Source: Desulfamplus magnetovallimortis (GTDB taxonomy: Bacteria > Desulfobacterota > Desulfobacteria > Desulfobacterales > Desulfobacteraceae). From it: a stretch of 64,000 bases of DNA. The DNA lies in NCBI RefSeq assembly GCF_900170035.1, contig NZ_LT828558.1:42713-106712 (forward strand). The letters run 5' to 3'. The translations under genes and the position numbers were made by a program. The notes below the pieces were generated by a model. It saw only the letters and a list, made by a program, of their open reading frames with translations, was not told the DNA's origin and did not search any database. Each line of letters opens with the position of its first letter. Position 1 is the stretch's first letter. Below are positions 46,733-54,514 of this stretch, piece after piece.

Positions 46733-48988
46733 ATGACAGATGATGGAATAGATGTTGAAAAATTAACGAGTGACGCTTTTATGGCAATTGATGCTCTTTT
46801 CACTGACGATGATGAAGATGACGATGATCTGTTTGGCGGAGAGGCAGAGGTAGAGAAGGAGTTGCCAAGTGACCTTGATCGTATAGAAGAATACATGCTG
46901 GCCATGGAGTGGGAATATTCCGACAAAGAGGTTAATAGATTCAATGACTTTTTAACTGAAATCTCATCACAATACAGCGACAGGCACAGCCAGGATATCC
47001 TGAAAATGATATCAAGCATTGTCCGGTATATCATGAAAGCCAGGGAAAAGACTCTTCCTGAAACCCATCATGTGCTGGAAGCAGTGGTTAAAACATTTAA
47101 AGATATTCAACTGAATGATCTGGATGATGAGACCATTAGGCTTGAGAAAAAGGCAACTTATAATAAAGTTCTGGCGCTGAAAAAAAGGATAGCCCGTTTT
47201 AATGCTGAAAATCAGATTACTGTTGATGAGAGACAGGAAAAAGCATCTAAGCCTTCACACCTTGATAAAAGCCAGCCATCTTCACATTTGCCAGTTGAGA
47301 CTGTTTCAGAGCCCGCTGTTGCTGTCTCCAATAAACTCACTGATGAATCATCAATTATAAGAGGAATTGATGAAAAGTTTCTGGAATATGAAAACAGAGT
47401 TCAAGCTATTGAATCTTCTAATGAAAAATTAAAACAACTTTTTGCTACTGAGCAGAAGCAGAGGCAGGCTCTGGAAGATAAAATAGAGGCTCTGGAGTCC
47501 AGGATTGAAGAGCTCCTTGAGTCTGTTGCATCAATATCTAAGAGTGCTTCACTCCATGCTGGCCCTTCAGAACCGTCTAAGTCTGATGCATCCCATGAGC
47601 TTGATCTGGACGAAATGGATTTTGCAACTGTTGTTGATGATATTGAGATTGCTGATACCACTCTATCGAAAACAAGTGCTGCACCTGCTCTTGGTACCAC
47701 TGGTCAAGAGGATAATAATTTCCATGAAGTTTCTCCTGACCAGGTTGATTTTGAAGAAATCTCTTCTGATGAGACTCTGTTTGATTCACAGGATCTGGAA
47801 AGAATGGCGCCGGAGGATACGCAGTTTAATGAGTTGGCTTCAGATTCAGTCCAGTTTGATGAGGTTGACCCTGACTCAGTCCAGTTGGGCGAAGTTTACC
47901 CTGATTCAGTTCAGTTTGACGAAGTTGACCCTGACTCAGTTCAGTTTGACGAAGTTGACCCTGATTCAGTTCAGTTTGATGAAGTTGACCCTGATTCAGT
48001 TCAGTTTGATGAAGTTGACCCTGACTCAGTTCAGTTTGATGAGGTTGATCCTGATTCAGTTCAGTTTGATGAAGTTGACCCTGATTCAGTTCAGTTTGAT
48101 GAGGTTGACCCTGACTCTGTTAAGTTTGACGAGGCTGCACCTGACAAAACATTGGCACAAAAATCTTCGGCTGTGAATGAGATTGGGCTTGCTTCTGAGA
48201 CTTATGATCAGGAAACTTTTGAAGGCAGTGCAGATAGTGTTTCATCTGTTGATGTATTGTCCATAGATGATATTGAGTATGATGAAATTACTGTTGATGA
48301 TATTGAATATGCTTCTGAAAATGATGTGGAACCGCTTGCAGGTGACAAGAATCGAAACAATGTTGACGATAAAGAAGTAGTATATGAAGATACTGCTGCT
48401 GTTAATGGGGTTTTGAACAAAAAGTCATCTGAATCACAAGTGGCTTATAATAACGATGGAACTTTGACGGACTCTTCTGAAGAACTTTCTTCTGATGGTG
48501 ATGGATGGAACCTGGAAGCTGATGAATCAAAAGATAGTGAAGAAGATAAGATAAAAGATAATTTTGTCAGATGCTTTACTCTTGATGAAAGACTTTTTGC
48601 AATGCCGGCTGACATGATTAACAATGTTTATAAAATCCCTTCAAAGGTGTTAAACAAAATAGAAAAAGAAGATGCAATTATCCTGGGAGACTTTGCATCT
48701 TTTTTTAAAAAACTTTCCACAAATATGTCAGGTGCCATGGCTGATAAGGAAGAAAGTGAACTGAAAAGTATGATGGTGGGAGTACGTCGCTTGAAGGATA
48801 CTCCTGTAAAATATAAGCAGGCGGTATTATGTTCTGCTGATAATCAGGTTTGGGTGATTCCTGTGACCGGAGTTTATGATGACGCACTGCATCAGGTTAT
48901 GGGAATGGATAATGCCCGCAATGAATTTTCAGCATTAAATGTTGATATTGATGGAATTGGCACAATACCTTTGGTCTCGCAGGAATGA
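46733..48988 (+). CDS. Acidic-repeat scaffold protein with coiled coil and CheW-like C-terminus
   Basis: The 751-residue protein has an Asp-rich N-terminus, a helical region (about 45-160), a coiled coil near residues 210-265, an acidic stretch, a tandem block of the decapeptide QFDEVDPDSV (seven exact plus about four diverged units, near residues 363-475), a further acidic region and a C-terminal CheW-like domain (about 615-745, FVRCFTLDERLFAMPADMINNVYKI ... VWVIPVTGVYDDALHQVMGM). The architecture suggests a cytosolic scaffold. The start is ATG 46733 or GTG 46724. Confidence 0.8.
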   Translation: MTDDGIDVEKLTSDAFMAIDALFTDDDEDDDDLFGGEAEVEKELPSDLDRIEEYMLAMEWEYSDKEVNRFNDFLTEISSQYSDRHSQDILKMISSIVRYIMKAREKTLPETHHVLEAVVKTFKDIQLNDLDDETIRLEKKATYNKVLALKKRIARFNAENQITVDERQEKASKPSHLDKSQPSSHLPVETVSEPAVAVSNKLTDESSIIRGIDEKFLEYENRVQAIESSNEKLKQLFATEQKQRQALEDKIEALESRIEELLESVASISKSASLHAGPSEPSKSDASHELDLDEMDFATVVDDIEIADTTLSKTSAAPALGTTGQEDNNFHEVSPDQVDFEEISSDETLFDSQDLERMAPEDTQFNELASDSVQFDEVDPDSVQLGEVYPDSVQFDEVDPDSVQFDEVDPDSVQFDEVDPDSVQFDEVDPDSVQFDEVDPDSVQFDEVDPDSVQFDEVDPDSVKFDEAAPDKTLAQKSSAVNEIGLASETYDQETFEGSADSVSSVDVLSIDDIEYDEITVDDIEYASENDVEPLAGDKNRNNVDDKEVVYEDTAAVNGVLNKKSSESQVAYNNDGTLTDSSEELSSDGDGWNLEADESKDSEEDKIKDNFVRCFTLDERLFAMPADMINNVYKIPSKVLNKIEKEDAIILGDFASFFKKLSTNMSGAMADKEESELKSMMVGVRRLKDTPVKYKQAVLCSADNQVWVIPVTGVYDDALHQVMGMDNARNEFSALNVDIDGIGTIPLVSQE
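47820..48150 (+). repeat. 30-bp tandem repeat encoding QFDEVDPDSV
   Basis: About eleven 30-base units, seven of them identical at protein level (47911-48120) but differing at third positions (GAC/GAT, GAA/GAG). Silent differences with constant protein imply selection for the peptide after duplication. Confidence 0.92.
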
Positions 48989-49012
48989 CTCTCTTGAGTA
49001 GAAGCCTTTACA

Positions 49013-49095
49013 AATAAACACCCATGTTTGCTGACGCATCACAACGAAACATGAAAGTCATTATATATCAGTATTTTATGGAGATTTTATAAGAA
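49013..49095. repeat. Palindromic repeat family C, 10.5-kb subtype
   Basis: CCATGTTTGCTGACGCATCA-CAACGAAACATGAAAGTC and ATATATCAGTATTTTATGGAG match the tandem unit at 10470-10666. It fills the gap before the GspE-like gene. Confidence 0.75.
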
Positions 49096-49146
49096 AGTGC
49101 TTCTACGTTACTTCATAACACCTTTTTGGGAAAGCGGGGTGGTACT

Positions 49147-50781
49147 ATGAAAAAAGATACTCCTGTTATTGATCAGACATTGTTTGATTTAAAATTGAAT
49201 GAAGCTTCATTCTATTCAACCCAGGGACTTTATGAGGAGGCTGATAAAATATATTTAGCATTAATTCAGGAGTTACAGACGCTTCCTGAATCAAAAAATA
49301 CTAACGTTCAGATTGAACAGCTTGAGGCCATACGAAAGGAGTATCAATCAGAGATAAAACGCCCTCATCGTGTAGTTAAATCTTCACCCTCTTCAGATAA
49401 AACCCAAAAAAAATATCAGAATTTTTCTGAACCTGTGGCATTCAGAAATGAATCTGCCATGGTAAAAGATCTTTCTGTTATTATGGATGAAATTCCAGTT
49501 GCTGGCATATTGGATGGCCAGAGTCTCAATGGCTTCGGGTTAGATGGAGAATGCCTGCAACATATTGACAATCATGTGCTTCTTTTTATTCAAAAGATGA
49601 TACTTGAGGCACATTCACAAAAAGCAACTGATATTCATATAGAGCCTTCCATTGCTTCTGGCAAAACCACAATAAGATTCAGAGTTCAAGGTAGTTGTTA
49701 TCAATATGTAAAAATTCCTGATATTTTCTGTAGAACAGTAGTTTCAAGTCTTAAAGCCATGGCCAGGTTGGACATGACATCTGTATGTTGCATACTTGAA
49801 GGAAAAATCAGATTAAAAGTTGTTAATGCACAGCCGGTTATTTTGCGTGTCATTATTATTCCCACATCGGATTTTAAGGAAGATGTTGTTTTAAGGTTTG
49901 TTCAGGATGGAGAAGCTATAAAAGTCTCTGACATGGGGTTGCTGGATCATAATCGCGAGTTGTTGCTTGATATGATTCAAAAAACCTATGGACTTATACT
50001 TGTTGCCGGTCGGGCAGGTTCAGGTAAGAGTAAAACCCTTCATGCACTGCTCAACGAGCTGAATTCGCCTAAAAAGAAGATATGGAGTGTAGAAAATCCT
50101 GTAGAAATTTTTCATAAAGGTATAAGGCAGTGTGAAGTAAGTTCAGACAACGGCCTTGAAACTGAACGTTTTTTAAGAAGTTTTCTGAGAGCTGACCCTG
50201 ACATTATCATGGTGGGTGGGGTACGTAATTCCGAGACATCCAATCTGATAGTTGAAGCATCTCTTTCTGGCTACCTTGTTCTTGCAGCACTTCAGGCAAA
50301 CAGTGTGGCAACTGCAATAAGAAGGCTCCTTGAGATGTCAGGCAACCCAGCCAATGTTGCACACTCATTAAGAGGGGTACTTGTACAGCGCCTTGTAAAA
50401 AAACTTTGTGAACATTGTAAACGACCTGTAAAGTCTTCATCTGCCATAGAAATTGTAAAAAAACTGAGGGCAGAGTTTGGAGAAGATCCTCTTGACTTAA
50501 TGCCATCCATAAGTGAGTCAAAGGATTTTCCTGATGTGATTTATGAGCCAGCAGGATGTTCTGAATGTGGTCAAACTGGTTACCAAGGGTGGATCGGCAT
50601 CCATGAAATTATGGTTGTGGATGACCTTGTAAAACAGAAAGTTAGAGAAAATCCTTCGGTTGATATTCTGGAACAGCTTACAACTAATAGTAATATGTAT
50701 TCAATAAAACAGGATGGTATATTGAAACTGTTTTCCGGTTTGGTTGATTTATCGGAAATGCAGCGGGTGTGTATTCAGTAA
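49147..50781 (+). CDS. GspE/PilB-superfamily ATPase with decayed catalytic motifs
   Basis: The 544-residue protein has the type II/IV secretion ATPase layout: N-terminal helical region, N2 domain (ATDIHIEPS ... TTIRFRVQG), Walker A GRAGSGKSKT (about 288-297), the ENPVE segment, and a tetracysteine zinc motif (CEHCKRP ... CSECGQTGYQGWIGIHE). Two conserved sites differ. The Walker B/Asp region reads IIMVGGVRNSE where active members have VGEIRDxE (catalytic Glu to Gly, Asp to Asn). The His box reads LQANSV instead of LHTNDA. ATP may be bound but hydrolysis is doubtful. It lies last in the GTPase cluster. The start is at ATG 49147. Confidence 0.85.
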   Translation: MKKDTPVIDQTLFDLKLNEASFYSTQGLYEEADKIYLALIQELQTLPESKNTNVQIEQLEAIRKEYQSEIKRPHRVVKSSPSSDKTQKKYQNFSEPVAFRNESAMVKDLSVIMDEIPVAGILDGQSLNGFGLDGECLQHIDNHVLLFIQKMILEAHSQKATDIHIEPSIASGKTTIRFRVQGSCYQYVKIPDIFCRTVVSSLKAMARLDMTSVCCILEGKIRLKVVNAQPVILRVIIIPTSDFKEDVVLRFVQDGEAIKVSDMGLLDHNRELLLDMIQKTYGLILVAGRAGSGKSKTLHALLNELNSPKKKIWSVENPVEIFHKGIRQCEVSSDNGLETERFLRSFLRADPDIIMVGGVRNSETSNLIVEASLSGYLVLAALQANSVATAIRRLLEMSGNPANVAHSLRGVLVQRLVKKLCEHCKRPVKSSSAIEIVKKLRAEFGEDPLDLMPSISESKDFPDVIYEPAGCSECGQTGYQGWIGIHEIMVVDDLVKQKVRENPSVDILEQLTTNSNMYSIKQDGILKLFSGLVDLSEMQRVCIQ

Positions 50782-50909
50782 TTTGAAAATCAGGGTAATC
50801 CTTTATCGTGGCAATGGATACAAATTTCCTTCTTTGGGGGTGGCTAAATCACAGCCATGTCTGTTTAATCATGAAAATTATGTTCAGAAAAAGTGCAAAC
50901 CGATAGATA

Positions 50910-52622
50910 TTACCCATTTTTTAAAATTGAGATAACCAGCATAAAGCCCACCACACCTGCAAATATAAAACCCGAAAGACCTATTACAGATATACCAAAT
51001 ATCAATGGTGGCACCTTGAAACTCAAAAGCATGGCAGCACCAATGATAAGTGAGGCTATTATAATGGATAGAGCCATTTTGTTGCTGGCTTGCTGATGGG
51101 ATGAAATTAGTTTGTCAAAACGGGGGGAGTCAAGGCTTAATACAAGTTGGCCTTTTCTTAGCTGCCGGATAATTGCCAGTGCTTCCTTTGGAATGTTCTG
51201 AAAAAGTTTTATTGATTCCACAGAAACACGGCTGACATCATCTGAAAGTCTTGATGGAGAGAATCTTGCTGTTTTTGCCTTTCTTATGTATGGAGCGGCG
51301 TGGCGTACCATGTCAAATTCAGGATCAACAATATGTGCCACCCCCTCCACTGCGGCAAAAGCTTTTAGCATGAGAAATGTTTCAGGGTATAACCTTAAGC
51401 GATGGTTCATGGCAATCTGGACAATATCGTGTAGCATTTTGCCAAGTCTGATATCCTTAATCGCTGTATCAGTAAGATATAAACCCGTGAAACCCGCGAT
51501 ATCCTTTTCAAGCTCCCTCATATCAGGCTCTTCATCATAATCAGTAAGCTCCAGCAGAAGCCGGCTTACATTTGCTGTGTTCTGCATGACAGTAGCTGCA
51601 ATAAGATCTACAAAGACCTCCCTTGAGTAGTGATCAACATATCCCATGATACCAAAATCCACAGGACAAAGCACATTTTCAGGCAGAACAAAAATATTAC
51701 CCGGATGAAGATCTCCATGGAAAAAACCATGTTCCAGAACCTGGATCAAGATGAAATCAGCACCCCGGCGAGTCAATAATTTTCTGTCATAACCCCTTGC
51801 ATCCAGAAGATTTATATCAGATATCTTTATACCCTGAATGTACTCCATTGTTAAAACAGTTGATGTGGTGTATTCAGGATATACTTTGGGAATATAGATT
51901 GTGGGATTGAATAGAAATTGCTTTGTCACCCTTTGCATGTTAGATGCTTCAAGTGTATAGTCAAGTTCCTTTTCAAGTGTGGCAGCAAACTCTTTGACAA
52001 TCTTGACAGGTTTTAAAAAGGAGAGATCTTCCATGTGGCGCTCCATCAGGGTGGCCAGATGGTGCAGAATTTCCAGATCAACTTTGACAAGGTTACTTAT
52101 GCCCGGGCGCTGTATCTTTATTGCAACCTGGTCTCCGTTTTTGAGTATAGCCCTGTGAACCTGTCCAATTGAAGCCGAAGCAAATGGCGTTTTTTCAACA
52201 CTTTCAAAGGGGTGACTTAAGGGGTCGTTATTATCTTTTTTTGACTTAAACTCTGAGTCAAGTATTGATTTAACATCCTCAAATCCGAATGGCGGGACAT
52301 TGTCTTGTAGTTTTTCAAGCTCATGTATGAAATGGAGGGGAACAAGATCAGGACGGGTGGATAAGATCTGACCAAATTTGATGAAAGTGGGGCCAAGCTC
52401 TTCAAAGATGAGCCTGACCCGCTCCTGTGGTGTCAGTTTTTCAAATTTGATCAGACGTTTCCCTGATATCATCTCAAGGCCCTTTTCAAGATAACGGTCA
52501 ATCTTGAGAAGATCAATAATATTGTCAAAACCGTATTTGAAAAGAATACTCACTATCTGTCGATAGCGGTTCATGTGTCTGTAGGTTTTGCCCAGACTTC
52601 CCACGCCTATGATATTCAGCAT
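50910..52622 (-). CDS. UbiB/ABC1/ADCK family atypical kinase
   Basis: The 570-residue protein matches the ABC1 family: KxGQ motif FIKFGQILSTRPDLVP, Ala-rich nucleotide loop FASASIGQVHRAIL, QVAIKIQRPG, ELDYTLEASNMQR, then GFFHGDLHPGNIFVLPENVLCPVDFGIMG. Two membrane helices at the C-terminus (about 520-565) anchor it. UbiB homologues support isoprenoid quinone biosynthesis or lipid traffic. Here it is downstream of the alpha/beta hydrolase in the lipid locus, so a lipid-related role is possible. A family A repeat lies in the space to the hydrolase gene. Confidence 0.93.
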   Translation of the reverse strand: MLNIIGVGSLGKTYRHMNRYRQIVSILFKYGFDNIIDLLKIDRYLEKGLEMISGKRLIKFEKLTPQERVRLIFEELGPTFIKFGQILSTRPDLVPLHFIHELEKLQDNVPPFGFEDVKSILDSEFKSKKDNNDPLSHPFESVEKTPFASASIGQVHRAILKNGDQVAIKIQRPGISNLVKVDLEILHHLATLMERHMEDLSFLKPVKIVKEFAATLEKELDYTLEASNMQRVTKQFLFNPTIYIPKVYPEYTTSTVLTMEYIQGIKISDINLLDARGYDRKLLTRRGADFILIQVLEHGFFHGDLHPGNIFVLPENVLCPVDFGIMGYVDHYSREVFVDLIAATVMQNTANVSRLLLELTDYDEEPDMRELEKDIAGFTGLYLTDTAIKDIRLGKMLHDIVQIAMNHRLRLYPETFLMLKAFAAVEGVAHIVDPEFDMVRHAAPYIRKAKTARFSPSRLSDDVSRVSVESIKLFQNIPKEALAIIRQLRKGQLVLSLDSPRFDKLISSHQQASNKMALSIIIASLIIGAAMLLSFKVPPLIFGISVIGLSGFIFAGVVGFMLVISILKNG

Positions 52623-52640
52623 AGTCTCAGCATCATGTTT

Positions 52641-52738
52641 AAGAGTCTGTTTTTGAATAACTTGCCCATTTTCATTATCCTTCTGCCCCCGGTCTCCATC
52701 TATAGAGAGGGTATGTGTAAGTTATTTCAGACTCATTC
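52641..52738. repeat. Palindromic repeat family A, copy 3 (diverged)
   Basis: The right end TTATTTCAGACTCATTCC matches copies 1 and 2; the left end keeps TTGAATAACTTGCCCATTTTC. It lies between the hydrolase and UbiB-like genes. Confidence 0.6.
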
Positions 52739-52744
52739 CTGAAT

Positions 52745-54514
52745 TTATCTTTGTGCAACTTCAAATTGGGCACTGTCCATTTTCATGTCTATTTTACAGT
52801 TTTTAAGAAGACTTTGATCATATGTCCAGTCTCCCCATATTGTTTCAATTATCTGTTCATACAGAGGATATATAATATCTATAGCTGACCTGCCATAAAG
52901 AAGGTCAATATGTCCTGCTCCCTCTATTACAAAGTCTATGAGTTGGCTTTTTTCCTGTACAATTTCAACTTTTTTAAGATCATCAACGCTTTCCAGATGA
53001 TAGACCTTTTTGATTTTATGTGGATAAAACTCGCTGTATTTCATGTTATCCACAGGTGCAAGATGGTCATTTGTGCCCCAGAAGTGGAACAAAGGGATAT
53101 CTTCCGGAAACAATGAAAAACAGTCAGAGTAGTTAAGATTGCTGTCATCCATGCGCTTAAAACCTGTTCCGTCATAAACCGCTCTTAAAAGCTGAAAACC
53201 AAGTCCAAGTGGAATTGATTCCGTGGCATTTTTAAGATATCGTTCAATGAAAAACTTATCACCTTTATGGTTTTCGGGTGATATCAGAAAATTTAGATCT
53301 CCTATGTTATTGTTGTATATTGAGCGGGTGATACCTTTAAGAAGGGGCAAATCTGTCACCACCCTTGACATCTCCTGTATGGGTAGATGGGACATATTAA
53401 ATATTCTTGAGATATGGTTCATCCACAATGCAGTTGGAAAAAAGATATGGGATTTTTTGTTAAAGAATTTTGGTGAACCCAGCGAGATAATACCCTTGAC
53501 CATATTAATTGATTTTTTTGCATCATCTTGGCTTGGTAGCACCCTTTCCAGGATCTTTTTTTCTTCAGAAGAGAGAAACCTGAGCTGATCACTCTTAATG
53601 CTCAACGCCCAGTTCAATACCATATTCTCAGAAACAATACCACCCATGCTGTGACCCATAAGGACTGAAGGTTTGCCGCAGCTTCTAACATATGTAAAAT
53701 TGAGAACAGCAGGCAGATCATAGTCAATAAGGGTATCCACTGTGTAGTAGGGATCAAATCTTCCTGTATTTACACCCATACCCCTTGGATCAAACAGATA
53801 TACCCACATTCCTGCGTCTGCAAGATCCATTGCTATTGAATAGTTGTTGCTCAAGTTGAAACAGTTGCTGTTGTTTGCAAAGCCGGGCACCAGAATAACA
53901 GCCGGTCTGTTATCTCCGGCAGTGACATCCTCCATGCTCACAAGGCGTCTGAAGCGTATCTCCTTACCTTCTTCAGTAAATTCCCTGTAAAAAACAGTTT
54001 CATAATCTCCTCTGCCATTACTTTCACGTTCATTGATTTCACTTTCAAAGTAGGCAGGCTGTTGGTCAGTTTTAAGGGATTCTTTAAGTATAAAGCGCCT
54101 TTTTGCGTCATCAATTATAGCCTCCATAAATTGGCTGCTTATATCAAATCTTGTCTCGGCAAGGGATTTAAGAGTGTCAGATGTCAGCAGGATAATATTT
54201 TCAGTCAATTTGATCCTGCCTTTTTCAAGTTCATCCATGAGTACAGACTTAATGGTTTCCCTTGGTATTACAGTGCCTGTGGTTCTCTGAAAAATATGAT
54301 ATAGACTTAACGCAAGTTTTCCAACAGCATTTGTTTTTATTTCCCGCTGGTTAACTATAAGTTCCCTTGAAACAGGCAGCCCAAGACTGAGCTGCCCCTT
54401 GTATATTTTGCTGTAGGTGTTGTATCCGGCATTGATCATTCTTGCCGGAATTTCATTTATAAACATCCGTGCAGCATATCGTTTCAGTTTAATGGCATTA
54501 TCTATCAGTTTCAT
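52745..54514 (-). CDS. Large alpha/beta-hydrolase (lipase/esterase-like)
   Basis: The 589-residue protein has an N-terminal helical region of about 180 residues and a C-terminal alpha/beta-hydrolase fold. The nucleophile elbow is GHSMGG (Ser), with PVLVPGFANNSNCF-like oxyanion strand (AVILVPGFANN), acid residue region HFWGTNDHLAP and His in GAGHIDLLYG. The Ser nucleophile argues against a PHA synthase, which uses Cys. It follows the reductase-like gene with a 17-base overlap. A role in hydrolysing or remodelling storage lipid is inference. The start was placed at ATG 54514. Confidence 0.85.
   Translation of the reverse strand: MKLIDNAIKLKRYAARMFINEIPARMINAGYNTYSKIYKGQLSLGLPVSRELIVNQREIKTNAVGKLALSLYHIFQRTTGTVIPRETIKSVLMDELEKGRIKLTENIILLTSDTLKSLAETRFDISSQFMEAIIDDAKRRFILKESLKTDQQPAYFESEINERESNGRGDYETVFYREFTEEGKEIRFRRLVSMEDVTAGDNRPAVILVPGFANNSNCFNLSNNYSIAMDLADAGMWVYLFDPRGMGVNTGRFDPYYTVDTLIDYDLPAVLNFTYVRSCGKPSVLMGHSMGGIVSENMVLNWALSIKSDQLRFLSSEEKKILERVLPSQDDAKKSINMVKGIISLGSPKFFNKKSHIFFPTALWMNHISRIFNMSHLPIQEMSRVVTDLPLLKGITRSIYNNNIGDLNFLISPENHKGDKFFIERYLKNATESIPLGLGFQLLRAVYDGTGFKRMDDSNLNYSDCFSLFPEDIPLFHFWGTNDHLAPVDNMKYSEFYPHKIKKVYHLESVDDLKKVEIVQEKSQLIDFVIEGAGHIDLLYGRSAIDIIYPLYEQIIETIWGDWTYDQSLLKNCKIDMKMDSAQFEVAQR

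Noticed and set aside
47505..48176. 223-residue frame with Leu/Phe-rich repeats on the plus strand
   Set aside because: It is an alternative frame of the 30-bp repeat in the acidic scaffold gene.
52745..54514. PHA synthase for the alpha/beta hydrolase
   Set aside because: The nucleophile motif is GHSMGG with Ser; PHA synthases have Cys in this place.
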